The notes beneath the pieces were generated by a model. The model ran no database searches. It saw only the letters and a program-made list of their open reading frames with translations, and had not been told where the DNA came from. From contig DATISF010000010.1 in the NCBI GenBank assembly GCA_035468985.1, positions 15,950 to 79,949 on the forward strand: a DNA stretch of 64,000 nucleotides, read 5' to 3'. This document shows, piece by piece, positions 38,898 through 47,556 of the stretch. How positions within the stretch are numbered: position 1 is the first letter of the stretch; the number at the start of each line of letters is the position of its first letter. Position numbers and translations under genes: made by a program. The stretch comes from DASVHS01 sp035468985 (GTDB lineage Bacteria > Acidobacteriota > Thermoanaerobaculia > Gp7-AA8).

Positions 38898-41498
38898 TCA
38901 GATCGCCGGCTGCTCTTCGAGCATCGCCGCGCCGAACATCGGCTTCCCGGCCAGAGAGGTATAGAAGCCGTAACCGGCGACCGCGATCAGCAGCGCCAGA
39001 ATCGCCGTCGAGCGAAACGAGTACCACGCATTCAGGTCGAATGTCGCCGGCATGGTGAGGAGCGCCTGCCGGAAGAAGACGGTCGCAGCGAGCGCGAACA
39101 GGCCGTGGCGGAGCAGAACGTAGAAGATCCCTGGCGCTAACGCGGCGAGGCCGATGGCGAAGCGGAAGAGTGGCGCTCCTCCGCTGAGACCGACCATGGC
39201 GATGCTGATCCAGACCACCACGAACGCCACGGCCTCCCTGCGGAAGACCAGCCGGAAAATGATCAGCATGGTCAGCCAGGCCATGCTCCACACCGTTCCC
39301 AGCAGCAAGGCCTGGGAAACGGTTTGCGCGGCGCCCACCGGCGACTGCATCGAGAACATCGTCAGAGGATTGCGCGGAACGACGTTGCGGATGTGGAGCC
39401 AAACACCCACGGGAAATTCCAGACGGGTGATCACCACCGTCCAGCCGGCGACGATCGCGGCGATCAGGATCTCACGGCCGACCAGCGGGTCGCGCAGACG
39501 GCCGCAGATCACACGATTCCAGGTGATCAGGATGCGCGGCCACTGGCGCCGGACGTAAGGCTCGACGGCGAGGTAGATCAGCCACACCATCACGTAGTCG
39601 TAGACCGCGGCGGCGAGGATTCCGGTCATGAGCTGGTATTCGCCACTGACGTCTGTGACATGGTCGGCCAGCGCGATCATGCCGACCACCGAACAGATCG
39701 CCACGAACGCACCGAGGCGGAGAGCGCCGCGCTTGTCACCTCGGCCGCGAAGAATGTTGCGCCGCGCGAAGATGACGCTCGCGGCGATCACGGCGACATT
39801 CCAGATTGCAAACACCGCCGACCCAACCGGCACCCGAACCGGCAACCCGGTGGGCCGGGTCCACGGCTCGATCACCTGAAAGTAGACGGCGCGACCGTTA
39901 TGACTCGCCGCTTCCACACGAATGTCGAGATCGGGGCGGTTCGCGTAGTGGCCCACCCATGCGGAACGCTGATCGAACCCGTACGGCGGAGTCCAGAGCG
40001 GGGGGACCGGGTGGAAGCGCTCAAGATCGAGCGATGCCGCGCCGAACGCGCCGCGCCAGTCGAACGGCACTGTTCCCGTGAACTCGGCGCGCGGCTCGGG
40101 AACGCGCCGCAGGTATACCAGCCGTCCGTGGTGGTCCAGGACAATCGTGGACATCCCCGGCAGGTTCTCGGCGGGATCGCTCTCCGTGACGAGGCCCTCG
40201 GTGTTTCCAGCGGCCAACTGCCGCGGCGATGCCCGGTACAAGAAACGAATGGAGGAAGGCGGAGTGCTGGAGAGCGCCGCGCTGATGGCTGCCATCGAAG
40301 TGGCCCGGCCCGCCAACCAGGCCAGGTATTCCTGATCCGTCCCGAACTCGACATGCTCATCGGCTGCCGGTGGAAAACCAAAGGCGGCGCTGAGATCGCG
40401 CGCACGGTCGGTGAGCGCTTCCCGCGACTTGATGTTCGGCACGAACTCGCTGAGCTGCCACCGTCCGGACGCCCATGCGCCGATCAGAAGGGATACCACG
40501 GCGGCTCCAAAGAGCGACCACGCCTGTCCCGGCGAGAGAGCCCCTGTCTTTCCGGCCAGCGCGACCATGTCGGGCGACGGCGTATCACCGGCCGCAATCG
40601 CGGCGGCGAGGGGATCGCTCCCGGGGAGGGAAGCGATCACCGCGTGCGCGGAGACGGGCCGCTCGGCCGGATTCTCTTCGAGGCATCGCAGGATCACGCG
40701 CTCGACGTTCGGATCGATCTCGCGGGCAATGCTGGATGGCCGCGTCTTCGACACGGCATGCTGCTCGGAGATCTCCTGCATCGACGCACCGCCGAACACG
40801 CGCTTCCCGGTAAAGATCTCGTAGAGCACGAGGCCGAGAGCGTAGATGTCGGTGCGGAGGGTGATCTCGCCGCCGGTGATCTGCTCGGGAGCCATGTAGG
40901 CCGGCGTGCCCGCGGAGCGGTGCGAGCTCCGCATCTCGTCGAGCACGACGGCCAGGCCGAAGTCCGCAACCAACGCCCTCCCCCGGCTGTCCACCATGAC
41001 ATTCCCGGGTTTCAGGTCGCGATGAACGATGCCGTGGTCGTGCGCCGCCGCCAGTCCGGCGCAGATGTCCCGTGCCAGTGCGAGAGCCTTCTCCGAGGGA
41101 AGCCGTCCGATGCGCCGGAGCAGCGAGCCGAGGTCTTCTCCATCGATGTACTGCATCGAAATGAAGAACTGCCCGTCGACGTCGACGATGTCGTAGATCC
41201 GGCAGACGTTCGGGTGAGAGATCTGCCGCCCGATCAGCACTTCGGACGTGAGGCGGTCGAACAGCGGCCGGTCCGAGCTCACGTCGGGTGGAATGTACTT
41301 GAGGGCGACCCGCTGGCCGAGCTTCATGTCATCGGCGCGGTAGACCTCTCCCATTCCTCCCTCGCCAAGGAGCGAGACGATGCGATAGCGGTCGTCGATG
41401 ACCGTCCCGGGCGTGAACCGCGCCGCGACGAACGCCGGCCGGGCCCCGCTTGCAGCGACGGTAGGTGACCCGGTCGAGCTCCCCGGCATGAACGTCAC
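38898..41498 (-). CDS. Ser/Thr protein kinase with large polytopic membrane region
   Basis: 866 residues. Kinase domain at residues 35-290: Gly loop LLGEGGMGEVY, Lys in VALKYIPP, catalytic HRDLKPGNVMV, DFG in VADFGLAV and APE in YMAPEQ, all intact. After one helix (AWSLFGAAVVSLLIGAW) comes a ~170-residue domain with no recognised family, probably extracytoplasmic, then about ten hydrophobic helices to the end. It resembles the signalling kinases of Acidobacteria-type genomes. Likely couples an envelope signal to phosphorylation; FHA proteins such as the one at 9.9 kb are possible readers. ATG 41489 is an alternative. Confidence 0.93.
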   Translation of the reverse strand: MTFMPGSSTGSPTVAASGARPAFVAARFTPGTVIDDRYRIVSLLGEGGMGEVYRADDMKLGQRVALKYIPPDVSSDRPLFDRLTSEVLIGRQISHPNVCRIYDIVDVDGQFFISMQYIDGEDLGSLLRRIGRLPSEKALALARDICAGLAAAHDHGIVHRDLKPGNVMVDSRGRALVADFGLAVVLDEMRSSHRSAGTPAYMAPEQITGGEITLRTDIYALGLVLYEIFTGKRVFGGASMQEISEQHAVSKTRPSSIAREIDPNVERVILRCLEENPAERPVSAHAVIASLPGSDPLAAAIAAGDTPSPDMVALAGKTGALSPGQAWSLFGAAVVSLLIGAWASGRWQLSEFVPNIKSREALTDRARDLSAAFGFPPAADEHVEFGTDQEYLAWLAGRATSMAAISAALSSTPPSSIRFLYRASPRQLAAGNTEGLVTESDPAENLPGMSTIVLDHHGRLVYLRRVPEPRAEFTGTVPFDWRGAFGAASLDLERFHPVPPLWTPPYGFDQRSAWVGHYANRPDLDIRVEAASHNGRAVYFQVIEPWTRPTGLPVRVPVGSAVFAIWNVAVIAASVIFARRNILRGRGDKRGALRLGAFVAICSVVGMIALADHVTDVSGEYQLMTGILAAAVYDYVMVWLIYLAVEPYVRRQWPRILITWNRVICGRLRDPLVGREILIAAIVAGWTVVITRLEFPVGVWLHIRNVVPRNPLTMFSMQSPVGAAQTVSQALLLGTVWSMAWLTMLIIFRLVFRREAVAFVVVWISIAMVGLSGGAPLFRFAIGLAALAPGIFYVLLRHGLFALAATVFFRQALLTMPATFDLNAWYSFRSTAILALLIAVAGYGFYTSLAGKPMFGAAMLEEQPAI

Positions 41499-41572
41499 AG
41501 TGAGCCCCGGATCAGCTTTGTCAGTGACCGTCGCTTCTTCCGCGCGTGATGTGGGAGGCGTAAAGTGCGTTC

Positions 41573-42133
41573 GTGCGCAAAGTCGTGACCGGCTCGGACG
41601 GTATCGTTCGATGCTTCTGGGCCGGTGACGATCCGCTCTACCAGCGCTACCACGACGAGGAGTGGGGCGTTCCTGTTCACGACGACAATCGCCTGTTCGA
41701 GAAGCTCTGCCTCGAAGGATTTCAGTCCGGCCTGAGCTGGATCACGATCCTCCGCAAGCGCGAGAATTTCCGGCGTGCATTCCGCGGATTCGACTTCGCG
41801 CGGGTGGCGCGGTTCACGTCACGCGATGTCACGCGGCTGCTGAAAGACGCCGGGATCGTCCGTCATCGCGGCAAGATCGAGTCGACGATCAACAACGCCA
41901 AGCGCGCGGTCGCGTTGAAGCGCGAGCATGGATCGCTCGCCGAATATTTCTGGCGCTGGAAGGATCCGAAAGCGCTGGCCCGCGACCTGAAGTCACGCGG
42001 CTGGACCTTCGTTGGCCCGACCACTGTTTACGCGTTCATGCAGGCGATGGGAATCGTCGACGATCACGTGTCCGGATGCTGGCGGCGCAGTTCTCTTCGT
42101 CACCACACCGCGCGACGATCCGGAAATGAGTGA
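41573..42133 (+). CDS. tag: DNA-3-methyladenine glycosylase I
   Basis: 186 residues. Excises 3-methyladenine from DNA. The Tag signature is present: CFWAGDDPLYQRYHDEEWG, GFQSGLSWITILRKRENF, and the C-terminal GWTFVGPTTVYAFMQAMG with the DHVSGC zinc residues. Start GTG 41573. The last 141 bases overlap the 3' end of the convergent mprF-like gene, yet the conserved C-terminal motif lies inside that overlap. Confidence 0.94.
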   Translation: MRKVVTGSDGIVRCFWAGDDPLYQRYHDEEWGVPVHDDNRLFEKLCLEGFQSGLSWITILRKRENFRRAFRGFDFARVARFTSRDVTRLLKDAGIVRHRGKIESTINNAKRAVALKREHGSLAEYFWRWKDPKALARDLKSRGWTFVGPTTVYAFMQAMGIVDDHVSGCWRRSSLRHHTARRSGNE

Positions 42134-44647
42134 CGCGATGTTCGTCAGCACGACCGGGAGCTTGAATCCGCCCGGGCAGGCCAGATAGATCGGCTCCCAC
42201 ACCGGATCGAATTTCTCTTTGTACTTGCGCAGTCCGCGGAAGTTGTAGAAGTACTCGCCGTGCCGGAATCCGAACGCGCCGAGCCGCGCCCACCGGGGGC
42301 CGATCGATCGCGCCTCCAGTCCCGACAGCGGCGCCATGCCGAGGTTGAACCAGCCGTAGCCCTCGCCGGCGGCCCACTGCATCAGTTGCACGAAGAGGAA
42401 ATCCATCACGCCGTCCGGAGCGGCGGTGCGATGGCGCATCAGATCGATGGTCAGCTCGCCGCGATGATCATCCGGCCAGAGATTTGCGAACGCGACGATC
42501 CCGCGATCGTCTTCGGCCAGCGCCAGCGGAAGCCGCTTGAGGTAATCGTTGTCGAAGAAGCCGAGCGAGAATCGCTTCTCGGTCGTGTGTTTTTCGGCGA
42601 GCCACTCGTCGGAGACAACACGAAGTTGCGGCAGAACCTCTTCGACCTGTGCCGGCGGGATGACACGGAAACGCACGCCTTGCGATTCGACGTGGCGGAC
42701 GGTCTTGCGCAGCTGCTTGCGCTCGCCTCCGTCCATCGAGAAGTTCTCGAGCGGAACGCGCGCCTCCTCGCCGAGCTTCAGCAGGGTGAGGCCGAGGTCG
42801 ACGTACAACGGCAGGTTCTTCTGATGGATCTGATAGAACACGGTCCAGCCGTCGTGCCGGTCCGCTTCTTCGAGGAATCGCCACGCCAGCTCGCGGCATC
42901 CGGCCTCGCTGCCGATCGGATCGCCCATCGCTACCCAGCTCCTCCCCTCCACGCCGTACATCAGAAACGCCGAGCGATCCTCGGTGAACAGAAGCGACTT
43001 GTCCGCGAGCAGAACCAGATGGCCGTTCTCGGACCAGCAGTCGTGCGCGATCTTCTGGGCGATGTCGATCTCTTCCGCGGTCGCCACCGCCGGACGCGCC
43101 GGCGAGGGCCGGAGAAGATTGCGGATGCCGAACACGAGCGCGACAACGGCCGCCGCCACGCTCGCGCGCAGGAATCGCGACGCGTCGCCCATTCCGCGGA
43201 AACTGAAGTGCCACCAGAGGTCTGTCGAGTACGGGACGTATCGATAGGAGAAGAATCCGAGCCACACGGTCGCGCTGATGACGAGAAAAATCGCCACGAT
43301 CCAGCCGCGCGTGAACGGCTCGTCGAGAAACGTGGCGCGCCGGTAGAAGTGGCGCCGGCAGGGCAACAAGGCGACGAACGTCACCAGCAGCACGATCGCT
43401 TCCTCGTAGTCGAAGCCTTTCAGCAGCGAGAAGCCCGCACCCGCGAGCAGCAGCACGAGCGACACGAGGTAGGCGACGTTGATCCGGCGCTGCAGCCCGC
43501 GCGCGAGCAGCAGCAGCACGACGCCGGTGATGCTCGCCAGGAGATGCGACGCCTCGATGATCGGCAACGGCACGGCCAGCCGCAAAAGCTGGATTCGTGG
43601 TCGCTCGGCGGGTGTCGCGCCCGAAGCGAGCAGCACCACTCCAGCGAGAAAGACCATCACCGCGAACAGCTGCGGGACGAACATCGGCAGCACGCGCGCC
43701 GCACCCCGGCTGATGCGTCCCACGATTTCCCGATTTCGCCCTAATTCGTATCCAACGATCAGAAGCGCGGCGATGGAGAGCGGGACCAGGTAATAGATGA
43801 TGCGAAAGGCGATGAGTCCCGCGAACAGCGTCGACGTCGGAGCGAGGTCGCTGAGAAACGTCAGCACCGCCGCGTCGAAGACTCCCACTCCGCCGGGCAG
43901 GTTGCTGGCCACGCCCATGACCTGCGCCAGCAACGAGGCCGCGGCCACGGTCCCGAACGCGAGCAGCCGGTGGCCGGGCGGAATCAGGAAGTAAAGCGCG
44001 CTCGTCAGCAGCAGCCAGTCGCACGTCGAGATCGCCACCTGCGCCGCGGCCACGCGCAACCTCGGCAGAGGAAACGACCAGCCGCGGATGCGCACGGCCG
44101 GCAGCGGACGGATCGCCGCAAGTAGAAGGTAGGCCATCGGTACCAGAAGGAACAGAAATCCGAGCGGCCGCGTCGAGGGAATCTCGAAAGGCAACGCGCG
44201 CGCGGCGCGAATCGGGTACTCGATCAGGACGACTCCGGCGAGCGTGAAGAATCCCAGCCAGAGCGTCACCACCTGGAAGCCGATGACCTTGGCCACGTCC
44301 GCGGCCGTCAGTCCCCACGACGTGTACAGCCGGTAGCGCAGCGTTCCGCCCAGGAGGCCGGAGAAGCCGACGCTGTTGTTGAACGACGAGCCGATGAACG
44401 ACGCGAAGCTGACGCGAAGGTACCGGACGGTACTGCTCGCGTAACGGACCGCCAGGAGCTCGCCGAGCGTGATGGCCAGATAGCTCCCGGCCGCGCACAA
44501 CGCCGCGATTCCGATCCGCGAGGCAGGGAGCGCGGCGAGGGCCGCCTTCAGATCCGCGTACCGCAGTTCGCTCAGCTCGAGGTACACCACGCGGAGCGCG
44601 AGGAGAAAGATGATGGAAACGGCGACCGGCCAGATCTTCCGAAACAC
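41993..44647 (-). CDS. mprF: MprF-type lysylphosphatidylglycerol synthase/flippase
   Basis: 884 residues. N-terminal flippase region of about 14 helices (ASFIGSSFNNSVGFSGLLGG; QVMGVASNLPGGVGVFDAAV) and C-terminal DUF2156 acyltransferase domain (GRSWVAMGDPIGS, ENFSMDGGERKQLRKTVR, GMAPLSGLE) that moves an amino acid from tRNA to phosphatidylglycerol. It reduces envelope negative charge and protects against cationic peptides. The last ~40 residues have no counterpart in the usual end and are translated antisense to tag, suggesting loss of the original stop. Followed by two VirJ/AcvB-type genes, as in LpiA-AcvB pairs. Confidence 0.93.
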   Translation of the reverse strand: MFRKIWPVAVSIIFLLALRVVYLELSELRYADLKAALAALPASRIGIAALCAAGSYLAITLGELLAVRYASSTVRYLRVSFASFIGSSFNNSVGFSGLLGGTLRYRLYTSWGLTAADVAKVIGFQVVTLWLGFFTLAGVVLIEYPIRAARALPFEIPSTRPLGFLFLLVPMAYLLLAAIRPLPAVRIRGWSFPLPRLRVAAAQVAISTCDWLLLTSALYFLIPPGHRLLAFGTVAAASLLAQVMGVASNLPGGVGVFDAAVLTFLSDLAPTSTLFAGLIAFRIIYYLVPLSIAALLIVGYELGRNREIVGRISRGAARVLPMFVPQLFAVMVFLAGVVLLASGATPAERPRIQLLRLAVPLPIIEASHLLASITGVVLLLLARGLQRRINVAYLVSLVLLLAGAGFSLLKGFDYEEAIVLLVTFVALLPCRRHFYRRATFLDEPFTRGWIVAIFLVISATVWLGFFSYRYVPYSTDLWWHFSFRGMGDASRFLRASVAAAVVALVFGIRNLLRPSPARPAVATAEEIDIAQKIAHDCWSENGHLVLLADKSLLFTEDRSAFLMYGVEGRSWVAMGDPIGSEAGCRELAWRFLEEADRHDGWTVFYQIHQKNLPLYVDLGLTLLKLGEEARVPLENFSMDGGERKQLRKTVRHVESQGVRFRVIPPAQVEEVLPQLRVVSDEWLAEKHTTEKRFSLGFFDNDYLKRLPLALAEDDRGIVAFANLWPDDHRGELTIDLMRHRTAAPDGVMDFLFVQLMQWAAGEGYGWFNLGMAPLSGLEARSIGPRWARLGAFGFRHGEYFYNFRGLRKYKEKFDPVWEPIYLACPGGFKLPVVLTNIASLISGSSRGVVTKRTAPPASGHVIVDDSHRLHERVNSGRANEGPAA

Positions 44648-44663
44648 GATCGTGCTCTACAAC

Positions 44664-45326
44664 CTATCCGCGCGGGCTCAGCGCGTCCAGAATCGCTTTG
44701 GCAATGCGGTCGTAATCGCCGCCGAAATGGTGTCCGCCTCTGATCGAGAGGACCGTTCCCTGCCCGGGCGGCATCATCCGGCAAAGCGACTCCTTTTCGA
44801 GCGTGCCGTACACGCAGACGAGCGGTAACCCTTTCATCTGCTGCAACTCCGGGACGAGCGGATAGCGATCCGGCCCGTCGAGAGCGAACGCCGTCCGCAG
44901 CCCGGGGCCGAGAAGCGCAACCACCGCGAGGTCGCGCCGCGTCTCGTCGGGAAGGCGGTTGATCATGAACGGGAGCGCCTCCGCGCCTCGCGAGTAGCCG
45001 ACCAGCACCACCCGCTGGCGCTGCCACTTCGCCTGATACTCATGAATGAGCCGGTCGAGATCGACCGCCGTCTCCTCGGGAGTCCGCTCGCGGGCGAAAT
45101 AGCTGTTGGATAGCAGCCCCACCACCGGCATGCCCGCCTTGCGGAGCGCGTCGGAGACCTTGATGTCGATCTTTCTCCAGCCGCCATCGCCGGTGATCAA
45201 GACGACGAAGTAGGGCGAAGCGTTGTCGCTGCGCGCTCCGAACTCGACCGTGGGCAGCACGCCCGGCGGCGGCGCGGTGGCGCAGGCCGCCGTGAACAGG
45301 GCGAGCGCGACGACCGCGCGCCTCAC
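44664..45326 (-). CDS. VirJ/AcvB-type lipoprotein, probable aminoacyl-PG hydrolase (copy B)
   Basis: 220 residues from GTG 45326, which overlaps the upstream copy's stop (GTGA). Lipoprotein signal (LALFTAAC). Alpha/beta-hydrolase of the VirJ family: GDGGW oxyanion region, nucleophile elbow VGYSRGAEALPF, C-terminal His in GGHHFGGDYD. AcvB/AtvA proteins of this family hydrolyse lysyl-phosphatidylglycerol next to LpiA/MprF; its position directly upstream of mprF on the same strand supports that role here. Confidence 0.88.
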   Translation of the reverse strand: MRRAVVALALFTAACATAPPPGVLPTVEFGARSDNASPYFVVLITGDGGWRKIDIKVSDALRKAGMPVVGLLSNSYFARERTPEETAVDLDRLIHEYQAKWQRQRVVLVGYSRGAEALPFMINRLPDETRRDLAVVALLGPGLRTAFALDGPDRYPLVPELQQMKGLPLVCVYGTLEKESLCRMMPPGQGTVLSIRGGHHFGGDYDRIAKAILDALSPRG

Positions 45327-46003
45327 GGAGTGGTCACCTGCCCTGTGATGATCTTGGTCAGCTGGTCGTAATCGCGATCGAAGTGATGCGATCCCGCGAG
45401 CGCGATCGGCCGTGCCACGCGCGCATCGACGTCGGTGCAGACCGTGTCGGGATCGTCGGTTCCGTAGACGCAGATCGTTTTCGTGCCGCGCATCTTGTCG
45501 ATCTCCGGGCGCGTCGGGACTCCATTGCGATCCTTGAACCAGTCGGCCACCTTGAACTCGAACGTGGCCGACTTGCTCGGCGAAAGCAGCGCGACGAGCG
45601 CGACGCGCTTGCGGATAGGCTCGGGAAGACGGGTTACGGCGAACGGAAGCACGTCCGCTCCGCGCGAGTAGCCGATCAGCAGAACATGCGTCGCGTTCCA
45701 ACGCGCGCCGTATCGTTCGATGATCGTGGCCACGTCGCGGGCAAGCGTCTCCGGCGCGCGGGCCGTCCAGAAATACTCGAGCGCGTTGAGTCCGACGACG
45801 GGAATCCCCTGCCCCGCCAACCCGGCCGAGATCGACTTGTCGATCTTCGCCCACCCGCCGTCGCCCGAGATGATCACCGCGAAGAGCGGGCCTGCCGAAG
45901 CGGTGCGGGCAGGGACTTCGATCAGCGGAAGCGGCTTGCTGTCAGCAGCCAGAAGTGGCGCGGCCAGGAGGATCGAAAGTACGAGAGGATGGACCAGACG
46001 CAC
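45323..46003 (-). CDS. VirJ/AcvB-type periplasmic hydrolase (copy A)
   Basis: Paralogue of the next gene: GDGGWAKID, nucleophile elbow IGYSRGADVLPF, and catalytic His in GSHHFDRDYD. GTG 46003 gives a clean Sec signal (VHPLVLSILLAAPLLAA). ATG 46033 is in frame but overlaps the start codon of the divergent ACT gene by two bases. Soluble periplasmic form beside a lipoprotein form suggests duplicated hydrolases with different placement, likely acting on the MprF lipid product. Confidence 0.86.
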   Translation of the reverse strand: MRLVHPLVLSILLAAPLLAADSKPLPLIEVPARTASAGPLFAVIISGDGGWAKIDKSISAGLAGQGIPVVGLNALEYFWTARAPETLARDVATIIERYGARWNATHVLLIGYSRGADVLPFAVTRLPEPIRKRVALVALLSPSKSATFEFKVADWFKDRNGVPTRPEIDKMRGTKTICVYGTDDPDTVCTDVDARVARPIALAGSHHFDRDYDQLTKIITGQVTTP

Positions 46004-46031
46004 GTGCCGTACCCTACAGTTCGAGGTGGCC

Positions 46032-46457
46032 ATGAATTCCGAACGCGGCGAAAAATCACTCGACGTTCTCATCCGGGGGATGAACCCCGTCCTTCGCGGG
46101 GGAACCTATGTCTTCTGCGAGATTCCGCACGGCACGAGCCCTCCCGTGGCCGCGATCGCCATGTTCAGCGAAGAGGAGGGTGTGACCATCGTGCTCGAGC
46201 GCACGGATGCTGAGGCACATCGTCTCGATCCGATGTATCCCTCAGCGTGGATTACGTTAACGGTCCATTCCGATCTCGCGGCGGTGGGATTTCTGGCCGT
46301 CATCAGCAGGGCCCTGGCGGCGGCAGGCATCAGCTGCAACGTCTTTTCGGCCATCCACCACGACCACCTGTTCGTACCGGCGGACCAGGGTGAGCGGACG
46401 GTCGAAATACTGCGGGCCCTGCAGTTGTCACCTTTCCCATCGAAGGCCATCCAATAG
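46032..46457 (+). CDS. ACT-domain protein (DUF2241-like)
   Basis: 141 residues. First half YVFCEIPHG and EEEGVTIVLER; second half is an ACT-type ligand-binding fold (LTVHSDLAAVGFLAVISRAL, AAGISCNVFSAIHHDHLFVP). Such proteins bind small metabolites, often amino acids; no catalytic domain. ATG 46032 has GAGGTGG upstream. Two bases separate its stop from the sigma-factor start, so they are co-transcribed. Confidence 0.85.
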   Translation: MNSERGEKSLDVLIRGMNPVLRGGTYVFCEIPHGTSPPVAAIAMFSEEEGVTIVLERTDAEAHRLDPMYPSAWITLTVHSDLAAVGFLAVISRALAAAGISCNVFSAIHHDHLFVPADQGERTVEILRALQLSPFPSKAIQ

Positions 46458-46459
46458 AC

Positions 46460-47134
46460 ATGCCCGAGCTCACGACCGCGCAAATCGCATCACCGCTCGA
46501 TCCCATTTCGGACGAGGAGATCGTCGCCCGCGTCGTCGCCGGCGAAACCGTGCTCTTCGAACTGCTGATGCGCCGCCACAACCAGCGCGTCTACCGAACG
46601 GTGCGCGCAATCCTCGGCGCCGATCAGGAGGCCGAAGACGTGATGCAGCAGACGTATCTGAACGCCTACTCGCATCTTGCGTCGTTCGCCGGTCAGGCGC
46701 GCTTCACCACCTGGCTGACGAGCATTGCGGTCAACGAGTCCCTGGGGCGGAGGCGTCGCGCAGGCGCAGCCGCACTTCGGATCGTCGATTCCGACGAGGA
46801 CCCCATTCTTCATCTCCGCGCAACTGGACCCGACCCGGAGCAACAGGTGATGACTTCAGAGCTGCAGCACCTCCTCGAGGAGGAGATCATGTCTCTCCCG
46901 GAGCATTACCGCACGGTTCTGGTGATGCGTCAGGTGGAAGGCCTTTCCACCGAAGAGACCGCGGAATGCCTCAGCGTCAGCAGCGATGTCGTGAAGACGA
47001 GGCTGCGCCGTGCGCGCGTGATGTTGCGCGAAGCACTGCTGGAGCGGGCCGGGGTGACGTTCGACACGCTGTTCGCGTTCCAGGCACCTCGCTGCGACCG
47101 GGTCGTCGCGGCGGTGATGTCGAAGATCAGCTGA
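46460..47134 (+). CDS. ECF-type RNA polymerase sigma factor
   Basis: 224 residues. Sigma region 2 (LFELLMRRHNQRVYRTVRAI, EAEDVMQQTYLNAYSHL, FTTWLTSIAVNESL) and region 4 helix-turn-helix (LPEHYRTVLVMRQVEGLSTE, VVKTRLRRAR). Has an extra ~30-residue C-terminal tail (FAFQAPRCDRVVAAVMSKIS). No anti-sigma gene adjoins; the upstream ACT gene is the only partner in its unit, raising the idea of metabolite-linked control (inference). Confidence 0.93.
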   Translation: MPELTTAQIASPLDPISDEEIVARVVAGETVLFELLMRRHNQRVYRTVRAILGADQEAEDVMQQTYLNAYSHLASFAGQARFTTWLTSIAVNESLGRRRRAGAAALRIVDSDEDPILHLRATGPDPEQQVMTSELQHLLEEEIMSLPEHYRTVLVMRQVEGLSTEETAECLSVSSDVVKTRLRRARVMLREALLERAGVTFDTLFAFQAPRCDRVVAAVMSKIS

Positions 47135-47149
47135 TACGATTTCTCCGCC

Positions 47150-47494
47150 ATGCATTTCAAGATCCGGCCGCGCATTCGCGTCGTCGGGGATGACGGCACG
47201 ATTGCGCTCGGACCGGGGAAGGCTGATCTGCTCGAAGCGATCGCGAAGACGGGCTCGATTCGAGCCGCGGCGAGCCAGTTGCGGATGTCCTACATGCGGG
47301 CCTGGACGCTCGTCCGCGTGATGAACGGCGCGTTCCGCTCGCCCCTGGTCGCAAAGATCCGTGGCGGGTCGGATCAGGGCGGTGCGCAGCTGACACGCCG
47401 GGGGAAGGCCGTGCTCGACATCTACCGGCGGATGGAGGATCAGGCCGAGGACGCCGTGGCCAGCGCGTTCCGGGACCTGAAACGGCACCTCTGA
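47150..47494 (+). CDS. modE: ModE-type molybdate-responsive regulator (DNA-binding domain only)
   Basis: 114 residues covering the LysR-like winged helix of ModE (AKTGSIRAAASQLRMSYMRAW, SPLVAKIRGGSDQGGAQLT) without the molybdate-binding TOBE/MOP domains, as in short ModE proteins. Directly upstream of modABC, with an AT-rich palindrome before modA as a candidate target. Confidence 0.92.
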   Translation: MHFKIRPRIRVVGDDGTIALGPGKADLLEAIAKTGSIRAAASQLRMSYMRAWTLVRVMNGAFRSPLVAKIRGGSDQGGAQLTRRGKAVLDIYRRMEDQAEDAVASAFRDLKRHL

Positions 47495-47530
47495 GTCATT
47501 CTGAGCGCCGTCCTCGCGGCTCGGAATGAC
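47495..47530. repeat. Short GTCATTCTGAG-type palindrome between modE and modA
   Basis: GTCATTCTGAGC...GCTCGGAATGAC, two mismatches short of perfect. Begins right after the modE stop; same family as 16604 and 32530. Confidence 0.75.
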
Positions 47531-47531
47531 A

Positions 47532-47555
47532 CGATATACTTCTCTATAGATATCG
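47532..47555 (+). promoter_or_regulatory. Candidate ModE box / promoter of modABC
   Basis: CGATATACTTCTCTATAGATATCG-type AT-rich dyad (outer arms CGATAT/ATATCG), containing TATACT as a possible -10. Similar in layout to known molybdate operators (TATA half-sites about one turn apart). It abuts the modA ATG. Confidence 0.55.
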
Positions 47556-47556
47556 C

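Noticed and set aside
47150..47494. LysR regulator
   Set aside because: Only the ModE-type N-terminal winged helix is present, and its position before modA decides for ModE.
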